Of a stretch of DNA of 64,000 nucleotides, positions 44,303 through 57,420 are shown piece after piece; the first letter of the stretch is position 1; each line of letters begins with the position of its first letter. The stretch is from the NCBI GenBank assembly GCA_051453625.1, contig JBOZIK010000001.1, positions 84,246,230 to 84,310,229 on the forward strand, read 5' to 3'. Source of the stretch: Welwitschia mirabilis. Taxonomy: Eukaryota > Gnetophyta > Gnetopsida > Welwitschiales. The notes under the pieces were generated by a model. That model was not told the origin of the DNA, searched no databases, and was given only the letters and a program-made list of their open reading frames with translations. The translations under genes and the position numbers were made by a program.

Positions 44303-45502
44303 TCTAGCCTTCTTGATGTGTATCTTAAGAAATATTGACTTAAAGAATAATTAAATATTAATTAATATTAACTGATGAGCATAGAATTTAAATCTAGTCA
44401 ATAATAGTTCACTATAGATGATAAGTAATACATTTAATCTTTAAGTAATATTAAATTAAAGTAAACTCCCTCTCAAGCATTGCAATAGCAAGAAAACAAA
44501 CACCTTATCTTCACACGTACTAAAAATAAAATCCATAATAAATATCTTCAATAAGAGAGTTACTTTATTGCATAAACTGAAACATTACACTAAAATTCAC
44601 TATTTCTTCGACAATTCCATCATGCAACAAGAAACCATTATAAGCATTAGATAATTACTAAAAACAACTGCATAATAACTAAAATGGACATTTAGAAGAC
44701 ACCCAAATAATGACCACTATCCCTTTCTTGCCTTATCATTTTCATTTACTCTAGCACAAGCACAAGTCGTGTGAGAACTACAATTCACTATAGTTCCCAG
44801 TATGGCTCACAACAAGGAACAGGTTGGGAGGAAATATTTTCAAGATAAGATAAAAGTTCATGACAAGAGACATGACCAAGACCTCCATCAGTTTACATTA
44901 TCTTCTTTATAGTTATCCAATCATAATCAAGTAATCCAAATGCACCATGGTAGAAAGGGTTGTAAAACCATATAGGTGTGCACAATCTCCCCTTTTGGTC
45001 CTGGAAGTCCAATCCCATGATCTTGGGACTCCCAACAGAGAGTTATACTCTATAAAGTACATATAAGTGGTTACCCTAATCAGTATCACAATTTTTAATT
45101 TAATTTTACATAGGTCAATGATCATTCAAGATCTCAAGTACAAGTCTCACAAAAAGGGCTACACAAGAAAGACACATGACAAGGTTATCGAAAAGTTCAC
45201 TAAAGATTTTACAAGGTATTCACAAACTCAAACTCAATAAGACTCTTATCAAACTAATACAAGATCTATAGAAGACTATAAGATTACATGGCACATCAAA
45301 TATAAACAAAGCATACAAGACATATTATAATATAGAAATTACAAACTTTAAGGAAAATGGAATTTAATAATCATGACATGCAAGAATTAAAAGCGAAAAT
45401 TATGGGCCACATCTATTATTAGCAAAATCCAAGTACTCTCATCTGACTCAAGATCCACATGATCAATTTGCACAATATAACTCTACTAATAAGGGATTTA
45501 GG

Positions 45503-45510
45503 TATTTATA
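45503..45510 (-). promoter_or_regulatory. TATA box of the Tekay 5' LTR
   Basis: The minus strand reads TATAAATA, followed by cctaaatccc. The equivalent in the 3' LTR falls in the gap. Confidence 0.5.
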
Positions 45511-46139
45511 AATAAGGACTAATAGTAAATTGTTAATAGGATTAGGTTTACTACAAGAAGTTTAGGATCTCTTAATCCTTCCTTTCCATGTTTAGCCACT
45601 GAGTGTAAATAATATCATAATAATATCTGCCAATTAAATTAAACCACATGAAATAAAATAACATGAGCATTACACATCATAACTCCTACATACATAAATA
45701 TGATTGAGAGAAGATATATATGTTAAGTTGTAATTAAATTCTAAGTTAACTCAAAATATTTAGAGTTAGACTACATCAATTAGATAATCATGCATAAGAA
45801 ATAGTAAGGTTTAAAATTAACTATATCTTAAAAATAATAACTCCAAATAATATTAAATAAATTATTTTATTTATTTTACAAATATTTTTATCATTTTAGA
45901 CTAGAGTTATTTATTTTTGTCTAGCTTCTAAAATCTATTAGTTATCTAGATGATTAAAAGGATTTTCTAACCTTGGCTAAACTCTGGATATGTATGGTAT
46001 TTAAATGATATTCACACTAGCATTTTTCTCCTAAATGAACATAAATATTTATTGAATGAGATTCATAGAAGAAGAAATATGAAAGACATTATTATTAATG
46101 TAAAATGGTAAATTTGTACAACTAAATGGATTTCTAATT

Positions 46140-46860
46140 ATGTTATTTAAAGTCTATTATGAATTAATTAATAGACATGTATGTATTTTTATTAATAAAG
46201 TATTTAAAAAAGGTAACTTTCATACTCCATCGAATGATTCTCTTGTATTCTTAATTTATAAAATATATATGAAAAATTCCATGAGTAGTTCTAATTATCA
46301 TCCTACTATCATATGCAATATCATATAAAACCAAATAAGGATTTTCATTTTAATTCTCACAAATATAATGGATGAAAATAATTCATATTTATGAAAGATA
46401 TATTAGTTCTTGATAATAATGTATTGATGAATGATATTGTTTAAAGTAAATCACAAGAATATGAAAGAGTCATGTTTCTAAATTAGATGTAGCAATAACC
46501 TTTAATTTGGTTTAGTTGAAGACCACTAAATTTGTTTAGATGATAAACAATTTAATACATATCTAATGAAATTTAAGAGATTATTAGTAGAATTAATGAA
46601 TTTCTTATCAATGATCCATAAAGAGAATCATAAATGCTTTTATCTTTAAGAAAGGTTATAATAAGATAATCTTCTTTCACCTCTTATATTTTTCATTATT
46701 ATGGATTTACTTCCACATATGCTACAAGCATTTAAAACTAGGGATTTATCATGTTAATAATTATATCCTGTATTAAAATGTGTTAAGGATATCTCATTCT
46801 CCATCAACTTTAGTGTAAATACCAAAATTAAGGTAAAAGTCTGCCTTGAATTTTTTTGAT
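46140..46860 (+). pseudogene. L1-type LINE reverse transcriptase relic
   Basis: The frame 46140-46328 reads HVCIFINKVFKKGNFHTPSN, SLVFLIYKIY, and SNYHPTIICNII. This is the plant L1 RT block (…F-F-x-x-G-x-x-P-x-x-I-N-x-T-x-I-x-L-I-P-K … Y-R-P-I-S-L-C-N-V). About 46650-46755 reads L**DNLLSPLIFFIIMDLL, which sits on the conserved L-R-Q-G-D-P-L-S-P box followed by the hydrophobic helix. Between the two blocks the frame is broken, and the catalytic Y-A-D-D box was not found. It lies just beyond the Tekay 5' LTR, so that element may have inserted near or into the LINE. Confidence 0.65.
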
Positions 46861-49800
46861 TTACTTTAAAAATTAAAATTTAATTAGTATAATTAAATTA
46901 TAAATTTCATCAGTAGTAGGCTAATTTAAAAAATAAAATTCTTGATTTTTTGTAATATGTCATTAGTTGATTTCTAAGTAAATAGTTAAGAGATTTAATA
47001 GATAAAGATAATAATAAAAAATAAATAAATAATGGTAATCCATAAATTAAATTCAAAATTTATATGCAAAATCATTTTATAAGTAAATACATGTTCTATA
47101 CAATCCTATGTTAGATCTATGTTATCTTACATAGCATCTTGTGTATTAATCATATTAAAGTATTTGTATAAAAAATTGGACCACTTATAATTTTAATCTC
47201 ATAAAATAATCCATCTTACAAACTTTAAAATCATAGCTAAGCCATGATTTACAAAAAGTTAAGTTATTACATTTATTATGATTATTAATAAGGGCATATT
47301 CATAAAGTTAGCTTGCAGATATTAATTGAAATAAACAAACCTTTGGTAAGATTTGAAAAGAACTATTGGTAAAAAACTTTTAGCAGGAATATTTTGCTTT
47401 AATATGATTTAAAATTTTAAATAAATATCATGTAGCCACATCTCCTTTAGCTTATCACATCTTCCTCTAAAAAATGTAAAGTTAATGTTTAACTAACATA
47501 TAATATTTAAGCATGATTATAAATGGATGAAATAATGGAAACTTAAACTCTATAAAAGGTAATAACATTTATTTATCTTAATATTAATTAAAAACTCCTC
47601 ATAACTTATGCTTGTCAAACATGTTATATTAGTGTTTCATGAGATTGTTGATTTTACAGAGAAGGCATACAAACTTGCTAGCACTTATTTTTTAATTGTA
47701 AATACATTTAGTAGTTTTATCATAAATTAAAGATAAACATTAGTAATATTTTCATGATACCTTTTTTAATTATCAAAAAAATAAAAAGGCCATTTACTTT
47801 ATAGCCTTAATAAGCATACAAAAATTTTGAAATCAATGTATTTTTAAAAATCAAATAATTTTTGCTTTTGTATCTAATGTATTATTATCTAAGCTTATTA
47901 TTTTTAATTTTTTAAACTTTTAAAACTATAGTATTAACATTATTATCTTGATTGATTGTTGTGGTGGTAAATTCAGGACACCCTAAACCTAGGGATCTCA
48001 GGTTGAAGGAAAAAATTTTAGTTAGACCCTCATATTAATGGGAGTAAATTTGGACTTTCATAGGCCCAAGTGTCATTAGAGGTTATGTGGTATGAAAACT
48101 AATCTACCTACTTATACCCTTTAAAAAAAGGATTGGAGGGGAAATTAGTATTGTTTTATCTCCTTTGTTTCTCTTACATTCCACTTTTCTCCTTTATCCT
48201 AATCTTAGTGTCTTTTTTCACATCCAACTATAGCTGAAACTATTAATTGCTTTAAACTTTAAAATTAATGTCATATTAATATCATACCTTTAGCCTGTAT
48301 TTTCACCATGCTAAGATCTTATATAACATTGCATCCATTCTTTCCCTATAAGATATATATTAAAGACTTACTTCTTTACATCCTTACTATGCTTCAAATT
48401 TGTGTTGTTGTGAAGCCTATGTCTTATGTTATTGCCCCTTGCTACTTATTTATAGCACTTTTACTTACGCTTTTCATAGCTTTAATCTCAATTAACCATG
48501 CATATTAAGAAGATCACAAATGTTTCAATCCTTTAATAGTAAGCCCATAACTAATAATTATTGAGCTTTGATGTGTCTTTTTTTTTAAAAAAAATAATCT
48601 ATAGTATCACCATATGCTTTTCTTAGGGAGCATATAATTATGCTAAAGCTATGAGAATTAGTTTATAAATAATAATTATAAAGATAAAAGATAAAAGTAA
48701 ATTTCAATGTTATAGATATGCAATGATAACACAAAGTAGTGGAAATGTTAGATCAATTTTATAGCTAATTTCACATGCTACAAAAAATCATGATTTTATT
48801 TATGCTTACATTATGATAATAATTATGTGATATCTATAATTCATGGACCCATTCAAAAAAACATCAACCATGAGAAAAAGAATTAATAATACAAGTTATC
48901 ACTAAATATAAATATACTATTATAAATTAATACTATTAATTACTATAATAACGCCTTAAAAATACAAGATTAATACATCCATAGCTCCATGTATCAAATG
49001 ACTAGCTAACTTCTTAAGAGTGTTTAAGTAGACAAGGAGATATAAGCATAAGTAAAAATATAATTTACTTATTAAATTATTTAGTATCTTTCTCCATAAG
49101 GAAGGCATGGGTATATATGGCCTTAATGGATTGACATACCACCACTTAAAGGTAGATGTTATAAGATAGATTTTCTTACTAAAGATTAGAACTTATGATC
49201 AAGGTTATATTACAAATGTTTTTTTAAATAAAATATATTATTAGGCTATTTAATATAATATTATGTTCCATAATTCAATATAAATTATTTGTTAAAACAC
49301 TAATCCCTACCTCTAAAGCATTACTATAGTACTAAACTCAATGTGGCATGATTACAAAGCTTTCTAATATAATCTTAAGTAGGTAATCATTAATGTTTAT
49401 AAGTTGACTTGTATATTTTATCAACTTAAGATCTTAACATAATTTCATAAGGAAAATATAATAAATAATAATATTAATATGATTAAGTAAGCATGATTAA
49501 GTGATTGAAATATATAAATTGCATATTTTAATATGATATTTGAATTATATAGTTACATTATTTTTGAAGAGTTTGCTAACTCATGAAATGAAGGAAAAAC
49601 ATGATTTAATGGAACTAGGATCAAATTGTTTTTAAAATAACATAAAAGTTTCTTCATTAAGTCCATAACACAATGTACAAAATTTAAAACTCCACTTTCT
49701 AATAGATATGAGAAGTACTAAACCATTTTACATTTGGCAATGCTAATAATAAGAGTTGAATCAAGTAGGGAAAAAAATATTTTTTTTAGTTTGGCTTTCT

Positions 49801-51595
49801 TTTCAGTAAGACAATAAGACTTAAAGTTTTTTTTTTTTTTTTTGGCCTTTTAAATTCTATCCCTATTAGCTTAATAGGATGATAAATTCCAATTTTTATT
49901 CTAATAATATTAGTTTCATCTTTAAATAGTAAACTAAACCTAATGTGTTTTTCTTCTAGAAATCCTACTGCCAAAAGAATATCCTCCTTTTTAAACATAA
50001 CATTTTTTAACTTATAATTTTGTAGTAACATGTTCATGTTGTTAAAGTGATATAAAGCTAGAAATATTGTTATGACTAAGTGAATATTGAAAAGTTCTAA
50101 ACTAGTAAGTCTTAGTTTTCTTGTCCCTCCTTTATCTAATCAATCATTTCCTTTATTCCTCTTCAAACTAGTGTTATAAAACTTTTTTCACCTTAAATCA
50201 TTCTTTCTACTCACTAAGAAGATGTGTTCAACATCATCATCTCAAACTAAAGACATGTATAAAAATAGTCTCCTTCTTAGGTATGTATTTTTCTGAAATC
50301 CTCTCAGAAAGGCTAAGGTTTATAAAATAATTTAATTCTTAAGCATAGGTAGCTACATATTCATGCATAAGATTCACAGCATAGTCAAGATGTTCTCTAT
50401 AAACTAGTTGTTATACTTGTGAAAATTATATAAATGGTCTTATAGAGAGAGGTTCATGGTTTTAGAAAGAGATTCATCATTCAGAGGGTGTAAATTTAAA
50501 AATATCATTAAAGCATAATGTTTCCTCTCCATTCCATCATAATCATACATTAATATATATTCTTGTTCCAAGTTTTAATCACTAAAAACCTTTTTCCTTT
50601 TAAAAATGTTTTCATTTATTTGCTTCTAAAATAATTTCCACAAGCTAAAAATAATCATAGGTCATGCTCTTCTCTTTGAATAATTATTTTAAAACTCTTA
50701 ATGAGCATTTCTAATAAATGTTTGAATTGGCATTCTTCTTTTTTAATGCTATGGAATTACAACCTTTTAGTATATCATGATTAGTTTCATATTTTCATCT
50801 ATGTTTCATACTGACATATGAATAATAATCATAATAGCACCCTTTAATTTTCTTAGAACTTTATCATGTTAAGAATTAATTAATAACTTGCAGTGACTTT
50901 TGAAAAGTTACCTTCCCCATAAAGGTTTTTTATTCTTTTTTTTTTTTTACCATCACTTACATCCATGATTTAGATTAAGTGTGAAATTATCATAGTAGAT
51001 TACCCATCAAGGCCACATTAAATGTGATAAATTTACTTAAACATATATCACACTTCCACTTCTTTTTATACAAATCATTCTAGTCAATAGGATTACACAT
51101 GTTATCCTAGTTTTTTTTAATTTCCACTATTCTAAATAAAATTTCTTTTAGCTTTTTTAATAGAATTTACATTAGGATTTAGCATGTTAAAGTAAGACAT
51201 TATATAAAAAGGTAAAGATTGTAAGCATGATTAAACTAACTAAAACTTATCTAATTAATAAATAAGCTTTACCTTTTACCTTATCAATCTTCATGTATTT
51301 ATATAAAACATATTTTCACATATTCTTGATAACATAGTCATCGGTAAGGGATATCTCTAAATAAACTAAAGGAAATAAATGCATTTCATAATTTAAATTT
51401 GTATATATTAATACATTAAATCAAGTGTAACATCTAAATTATATAATTTACTCTTTAAGAACTTAATTATTAGATCTAAATCCTTAAAAAATCATCTAAA
51501 TGTTTTCTTATCAGCTAAATATTTTCTATCTATTTTTTAAGAATAATAAAGTATCATCATGAGTTAAATGTAGGTGAAGTTCTTAGAATCATAAT
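46861..51595. other. Unassigned AT-rich region
   Basis: I find no coding motif, terminal repeat or RNA gene. Stop-free stretches at 48308-48508 (plus) and 49786-50037 (minus, ending in a poly-Lys artefact of a T run at 49828-49843) lack family features. Degraded LINE sequence may continue beyond 46860 but I cannot support it. 47950-48200 is slightly less AT-rich. Confidence 0.35.
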
Positions 51596-52828
51596 TGTTA
51601 CGATGCCAATTTATAGAAATTTGATGGTGTATTTTGAGTGCTTTTGCAAGGCATTTATATAGGTTTGCATGTAATACTAATGATTATGAAGATCTAATAG
51701 GATAATCATTGAAATATGCAATTCTTAGCATATTTAGAGGTTTCTCAAGCTTATTCTAACACTGCATACTTGTAATAAGAATTCATGATGCAAAAGACTG
51801 ACTTACTTTTGAGATTAAAAATAAGGAATCCTATCATCTCTCTATCATTCAAAAGATAGTAAGGATGATAGCACTACTGACATGAATAAAAGTTATGTGG
51901 TTGATAATAGGGCATGAAGCTAATGAAGTGCATTTTGACATAGGATGACATCCCCTCTGTCATCCCTACAACATGTAGGACGATAACTATTTTTCCTTCG
52001 CTAAAAATAAATTATATTTGTAATGGGATTAAGTGACTTATTTGGGATGTTAGGGTTTTTTTTCTGACTTTTAGGGTTGAGATACTAGAACCTCAATGTA
52101 AAACTAAGATACCCTTATCCTTCTTCATTTCTATTCCCATCTTTTATACTCCATATGCTTGTGATAGAAGATTGAAGGATAATAGGTTCATCAAATAGAT
52201 ACAAAAGGGGTTTTCTTAGTGCTAGGATAAGTCTCTTCCATTGAGGTACTGCTATTTTGTTGTAAGTGGATGTAAAGTTCTTTATCATCAATACAATTAC
52301 TCATTTCATTCCAATTCTGTTATTTTCCCTTATGGTTTAATTTGGTCATAGTTAAATGACAGTTCTGTGATTTCTTTAAATCATAAGGGTCACCTTTGCT
52401 AATGTTGACTTTGGTTAGTATTATATTTCATTTCTATTTCACATTACATTCCTTATTCTACTTGGTAAATCTCATAGTTCATATTGATTAGAAATAAGCT
52501 AAGTACTCTTCTTAATTAATTTAAATTATAGAGAGCTAGTTCTTGTGACAAAAGAATTAGAAACTAATAGAATTTGTTCCATTTTCATTTCCATTTCATA
52601 TCCATTTATATTTCATTGTATTTACTTTATTTCCTTTTATTTATTAAAAGATAAAATACTAAAATAAACTATTAGAAATCAATTCTCTAACTCTTAGCCT
52701 AGTGCCTTCATTGGGATTATGACATTCTAGTAAACTTCCATCTATACTAGCATGTGTTTTTCTGCAAGCTATTTGATCTATAAATTTACCTAAAGGAATT
52801 TAATATTGCATAAATTCACATTGTAACA
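51596..52828 (+). mobile_element. 5' LTR, family B
   Basis: It starts TGTTACGATGCCAATTTATA and ends near …attgtaaca. It aligns along its whole length with 60752-61967. The TATA region, intact in the 3' LTR (61247), is altered here to taagata near 52105. Dispersed-motif copies lie at about 51830-51870 and 51946-51985. Confidence 0.85.
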
Positions 52829-52831
52829 TTT

Positions 52832-52849
52832 TAATTCCATTTCCAGGGT
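52832..52849 (+). promoter_or_regulatory. Degraded tRNA-Asp primer-binding site
   Basis: TAATTCCATTTCCAGGGT follows the LTR. Against TGGCGCCGTTGCCGGGGA ten positions agree, five differ by C-to-T or G-to-A and three by transversion. The assignment is supported by the better-preserved site at 30448. Confidence 0.5.
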
Positions 52850-53535
52850 AGGCCATAAGGAGCTGGAGAATTGTCACTAACCAAATAAGTACCTTAATTC
52901 TTCTATTCAAGTTATTTATTTTAATTAGTGCTATATTTCTAGCTTAGCTTAAAGTAGATTTATTTTTGCAAATTTTATTTTTCATAATTTTTAGGGACCC
53001 TGTCATCCTCTCTGTTATCCCAATGAAATTGGGCATGATTGTTTTGAAATTTCAAATTTTATTTCTACTTCGCAATGTTTCTTCTATTTATAGTTCGAGA
53101 ATAAAGTTATTTTCATCTTTTATTTTCGTCTTCTCTATTATTTCCATGACAGCCTAGATAATAGTCTACTTTTTTTCAAATTTCATAATTTTTCTTTTTT
53201 ACAATTTTAATAAAGTTAATGTTATCTTATCTGTTGTCCCCATGATAGCCTGAATAACTATGTAGATTTCTTACTTTGATAATTTTTTTGAATTTTATAT
53301 TTTTGTTACTATGATTATCATCCTCCTTGTCGTCCCCATGACTAAGCAGGCAGCTATCTATTATTTTTTATTTCATTTTTCTATTTATTGCTTGAGTATG
53401 TAGGGATGTGATGGATTCTGGTAGGAAGAAAAAATATTAAAGAGAACGAAACCTGAAGGATTATTCAACTTTGAGCTAAATCCAAGTATGCATACCCCAA
53501 GTATATAAATTCCTAGAATTGAAGAAGAAGATTTT
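52850..53535 (+). mobile_element. Leader of the Tat/Athila element
   Basis: T-rich leader between primer site and gag. The stop-free stretch 52966-53157 overlaps motif copies and is not a gene. Confidence 0.6.
53002..53355. repeat. Four spaced copies of the dispersed palindromic motif
   Basis: Copies start near 53002, 53128, 53221 and 53315. Each has the form gtcatcctctctgt.atcccc-atga followed by a gat.a.agtc-like right arm. Spacing is about 93-126 bp. The intervening T-rich sequences are also loosely similar, so the leader appears built from degenerate repeats of about 100 bp. Confidence 0.65.
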
Positions 53536-54750
53536 CCTTCTTTTATTATTTCAGAATCCGATTTTGTAGAAAATTATAGTATAGAAGTAGATCATGTTGT
53601 TTCTTCTTAGAATATGTCGAATGTATCAAAATCTTTGTGGAAAAAAAGGCAAGTTGCTTTATCTAATACTTCAATCATAATAGAAACTTCTTCCTTGAAT
53701 GCAAATGTTACCCTTAGATATTTAACTGTCAATATGAAATGTGAAATTTAAAATCCTTTTGATTTACCCTCTGGAGATGATGTAGAATTAATAAATTTAA
53801 GTGCATATCCAACTTTTTTAGGGGAACCTGAGGAAGATCCCTTCCAACATTTGATTCACATTGAAAAACTTCTACTTACCTTGAGAAATGGGAAGAAACA
53901 TATAAGTGATCATATATATGATTATTTTTCTAGTTATACTTAAAGGAAGAGTAAAAATTTGACTTGAAACCATTTCTCATAAAAGTCTTAAATCTTGAAT
54001 TCAAGTTCAAAATATATTTATCAAAATATTTTTGAGTTAAAGTGCCATGAGAAAAAGAAGAAAAGAAGTAACCAACTTTCAGTAACAACCTCATGAGGAT
54101 TACGCAATAGCCTATGAACTTTTTATAATAGCTATTCATTCCAACCTATTGATAAATTTTATAAAGAAGAGCTAATACATTATTTTTACAATAGATTAAA
54201 TGCTCCAACTAAAAAACTTATAGATTTTTCCTATGAAGGTAACTTATTAAACCTAGTTTTATAAGAAGTAAGAAGTGTGTTGAAAAATCTTGTAGAAATA
54301 AGTTAAACTTGACCTAAATCCACTAAAGAAAATTAAACTATAGGACAAATAATAAAGAACTTAAAGAAAGTTAAACATGATAATAAGAAGAAATAAAGAA
54401 CTCAATCAACATGATGAAAGATTGTACTACTACTTTAGAGAATTATGCACAGATGATAATTGATGCAAAAGTAGTGAAGAATAAAAAATCAACTTCAAAT
54501 TGTAAAATTTGTGAAGATAACTCTCATCTAGTAAAATAATATCATTTATTACCAACTTATAAGGAGAGAATGTTTGAGGAAGTTTATGCTTGTAACCAAA
54601 GAACATCCAATTTTAAAAGTCAATCATAATTTCAACAAAGATTGGGTGAACAATGTTAATGAAAATCTTTTGAAAGTATACTTATAAATTCCAACTTTCA
54701 ATTTAATTTTTAACAAAATTAGAATGATTACTTAGATAATCCATAGAAGA
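53536..54750 (+). pseudogene. Gag of the Tat/Athila element
   Basis: Capsid protein remnant. Near 53758-53880 the frame reads FDLPSGDDVELINLSAYPTF, then EPEEDPFQHLIHIEKLLLTL, the Tat/Athila gag opening. About 54165-54250 reads YRFFL*R* in a stretch matching the family's 'Y-x-G-L-x-x-x-T-x-x-x-I-D-x-S-x-x-G-x-L' segment. A zinc knuckle at about 54497-54540 reads CKICEDNSHLVK*Y: two Cys and the His are kept and the last Cys is Tyr. Multiple stops and frame shifts. Confidence 0.78.
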
Positions 54751-55343
54751 GATGAGAAAAGTGTAATAAAAAAACTAATAGCAACATTGAGAACTTAGTA
54801 AATGTACTCTATTAAACAATGCTTACCAATCAAAGACCATAAGGGTCTCTTGAATTTCAACCTTTACCCAACTCAAATGAAGTTAAGAAAGACTTAAAGA
54901 TAGTAATATGAAGTAAAAATAATGCAATACCTCTTATCCATGGGGTTTCAACTTCTAAAAACAATTAAATGAATGGATAAAATGATTTAGAAGTTGTAGA
55001 TTCATACAACCTTTCATCAACATCTCCTACTAAAGCCTCATAAGAAAATAAAGTAAAGAAATCATCTACTTCTTATCTTGATCAATTAAATACAAATTCT
55101 ACCTTTGATGAATACTTGAAAACTTTGATGCAAGAATTAAATATCAACTTGCCCTTTTGTAAACTCTTGCAAGATAATCCTAAATATTCTAAGTTATGGA
55201 AGAACTTAGTAACAAGAAAGAAAAAACATATCATTCTTAGAAAATTTTTGCTTAGTCAATCTCTTTCTAACCTAGTCATGCAAAAGTGTCTTAAATTTCA
55301 AGACCTTGGAGCTGAAACTATGAGTGTTACCTTAGGAGAAAAT
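54751..55343 (+). pseudogene. Region between gag and protease, Tat/Athila element
   Basis: 55116-55340 reads LMQELNINLPFCKLLQDNPK and YSKLWKNLVTRKKK, then KFQDLGAETMSVTLGE. This matches the family segment 'F-x-x-L-x-I-N-I-P-F-x-x-A-L-x-x-M-P-x-Y-x-K-F-x-K-D-I-L-x-x-K-x-K' ending 'P-K-x-x-D-P-G-x-F-x-I-P-C-x-I-G'. It is one of the best preserved coding stretches in the window. 54751-55100 is more degraded. Confidence 0.8.
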
Positions 55344-55640
55344 AAAAGAATTCAAAAATGCTTTAATTTACATAGGAGCAAGTGTAAACATCATGCCTCT
55401 CCACATATGTAAGAGACTTGGATTAGAAAATAGAATATAACCTACATAAATCAGCTTGGAATTGGTTGATACCTTAATTAAGAAATCATTATAAATTATC
55501 AAGGGCTTTCTTATACAAATTGAGGAAGCTTTTTATCCCATAGATGTCGTCATCATTAAGATAGAACATGATGGAGGTTATTCACTTCTTTTAAAAAGAG
55601 CCTTTTATGTAACTTCCTATTGTATCATTGATACATGATC
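55344..55640 (+). pseudogene. Aspartic protease, Tat/Athila element, active site lost
   Basis: After a one-base frame shift from the preceding segment the frame reads NALIYIGASVNIMPLHICKR, then LGLENRI*PT*ISLELVDTL. It continues GFLIQIEEAFYPIDVVIIKI, then SLLLKRAFYVTSYCIID. The family motif is L-C-D-L-G-A-S-x-N-L-M-P … L-G-R-P-F-L-x-T. The catalytic Asp is Tyr, and L-G-R-P is L-K-R-A. Three stops. Confidence 0.82.
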
Positions 55641-56159
55641 TGGTATGATGAGATATCATTTTGATAATAGATAAATTACCATCAAAGTTTTTGATGCTAT
55701 TGAAAAGGACATAGTAACTAAGTTTAACCTTAAAAAAGAATAGAAATTAACCTCTTTTACAACATCGACTAATTTAGGAGAGATTAATCATGCTACATAA
55801 ACCAAATTTATATGATGATCTCACTAAAACACACTATCCTGAGTTTAAGAATGAAGAACATAGTAAATGAGAAGAAATTCAATATTTTTATTTAGTAAAA
55901 AGACTTTTTGCAGAGTGCTATTCCATGTCTGTTGTCCCCATGACATACAAAATGAAAACTACAAATATCAGCCTTAAACTTAAGAAATTATCCCAAGGTT
56001 TAAATATATCTTTCTATCTAAAAAACAGAAACCCTTAATAATTAGTGACCTTCTCACTTCTCAACAAGAATCAAACTCGATCTCACTCTTAACTTCGAAA
56101 TAAAATTCCTTTGCTTAGACATATAAAGATTTAGTTGCCATTCCTATTTACCTTCAAGA
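55641..56159 (+). other. Linker between protease and RT
   Basis: Degraded sequence with one copy of the dispersed motif (about 55920-55950: tgtccccatgacatacaaaatga). No identifiable domain. Confidence 0.5.
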
Positions 56160-56890
56160 TAATGCTAAACCTATTAGGCAACCCTAAAGAAGACTCAATC
56201 TGACCGTTAAATAAATTATTAAAGATGAAATCATTAAACTTATGAATGTTGGAATTATATATGCCATATCCGATAATGAGTGGGTTAGTCTTTTAATAGT
56301 AGTTCCAAAGAAGGAGGAAATGAAGAATTTGCATCGATTTTAGAAAACTTAATAAGGTCACTAAAAAATGATCATTGCTCTTTATCATTTCTTGATCAAG
56401 TACTTTATAGAATCTAAATTCATTTCTACTATTGTTGTCTTGATGGGTATAGTAGCTATAATCAAATTTGTATAGCAAGTAAGAAATAGGCTAAAACCAT
56501 TTTCACTCACTCTTTGGAATCTTTGCTTTTAGACGAATGCTCTTTAAATTTTGTAACATCCCTAAAAACTTCTAATAAGTTATGATGAGGATACTTTCTG
56601 ACATGATAGAAGATTCTATTAAAATATTTATAGATGAATTCTCCATCTTTGATGATACTTTTGAAGAAATCATAGAGAGATTAGAGAAATTCCTAGATCA
56701 ATATATTGAGAGTGGCTTACACTTGAGTTGGGAAAAGAGTTTCTTCCTTATCAACCATGGAATTGTCTTAGGACATCACATTTTGAAAATTAGGATGAAC
56801 TTGATAAAAGTTAATATCATTAAAAACCTTACCCCCCCAACTAATGTTAAAGAACTTAGATCTTTTCTTGATCATGCTAGTTTTTATTAA
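56160..56890 (+). pseudogene. Reverse transcriptase, Tat/Athila element, internally deleted
   Basis: Frames in order: RQP*RRLNLTVK, KLMNVGIIYAISDNEWVSLL, IVVPKKEEMKN, then (frame shift) CIDFRKLNKVT near 56330, matching the family's N-terminal RT motifs. 56582-56890 reads MMRILSDMIEDSIKIFIDEF, then SIFDDTFEEIIERLEKFLDQ and VKELRSFLDHASFY. The catalytic box expected as F-M-D-D-F is F-I-D-E-F (about 56628-56642). The spacing between the two parts is shorter than in intact RTs and disordered by stops. Confidence 0.88.
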
Positions 56891-57420
56891 TGTTTTATTC
56901 ATGAGTACACAAAATTTGTAAACCTTTCCACTTCTTAATTGAAAAAGATGTGAAATTCAATTGAAATAATTCATGTCAACTTGCTTTTAAAACTCTCAAA
57001 GAAAACATTTCTTCTAAACCTATTGTCATGGGTCCAAATTGGAGTAAATATTTTAAATTTATATGTGATGCAAGCAACACTGTTGTAGGGGGTTTTTTGG
57101 CCAAAAGTATAAAATTGGTTTCAAAGTTATATCTTATTTTAGTAAAACTTTATTTCAAGTCCAATCCAACTATACCACTACTGAGAGGAAAATTCTCACC
57201 ATTATATTTTACCTAGACCATTTTTGACATAATATTCTTAGCTTTCACATCAATGTTTACACTAATCATACATCCATTTGCTATCTTATAACTAAAAAAG
57301 AAATTAGTGCTAGAATTATTAGATGGATTCTTCTCATACAAGAATTTAATCTTACCATCATTGATAAGGCTAAAAATCATAAAATTATTGCTAATCATCT
57401 ATCTCAACTTTCTTACTCTC
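56891..57420 (+). pseudogene. RNase H, Tat/Athila element
   Basis: 57028-57216 reads MGPNWSKYFKFICDASNTVV, then GGFLAKSIKL. The C-D-A-S motif with its Asp is kept. Further pieces in other frames (about 57290-57420) match the R-W-I-x-L-L-Q-E-F and N-V-V-A-D-H-L-S-x-L boxes (ARIIRWILLIQEFNLTI-like, then KIIANHLSQLS-like). The upstream part 56891-57020 reads LLKLSKKTFLLNLL-like and is degenerate. Confidence 0.8.

Larger units (their letters stand above)
36333..45995 (-). mobile_element. Full-length Ty3/gypsy chromovirus, Tekay/Del type, minus strand
   Basis: 5' LTR 42305-45995 (with a 2-kb insertion), primer site 42290-42301, gag 41288-42202, protease 40920-41190, RT 39814-40716, RNase H about 39380-39800, integrase 38401-39235, chromodomain-bearing C-terminus 37921-38400, polypurine tract 37906-37920 and 3' LTR 36333-37905. 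The order gag-PR-RT-RH-INT and the C-terminal chromodomain identify a chromovirus. Integrase and gag wording is closest to Tekay/Del. Every gene carries stops or lost catalytic residues. Confidence 0.88.
42305..45995 (-). mobile_element. 5' LTR of the Tekay element, split by an insertion
   Basis: The last 13 bp of the LTR (42305-42317, minus strand ctagaatattaca) lie next to the primer site. The remainder (44303-45995) aligns with the 3' LTR. The right edge near 45995 is blurred by substitutions. Confidence 0.72.

Noticed and set aside
49786-50037. 83-codon minus-strand frame ending in poly-Lys
   Set aside because: No family motif, and the C-terminal Lys run comes from a T homopolymer. It has no promoter or conserved neighbour.
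52966-53355. Spaced motif copies considered as a CRISPR-like array
   Set aside because: Units are degenerate, spacing is irregular, spacers resemble each other, and the context is a plant retrotransposon leader.
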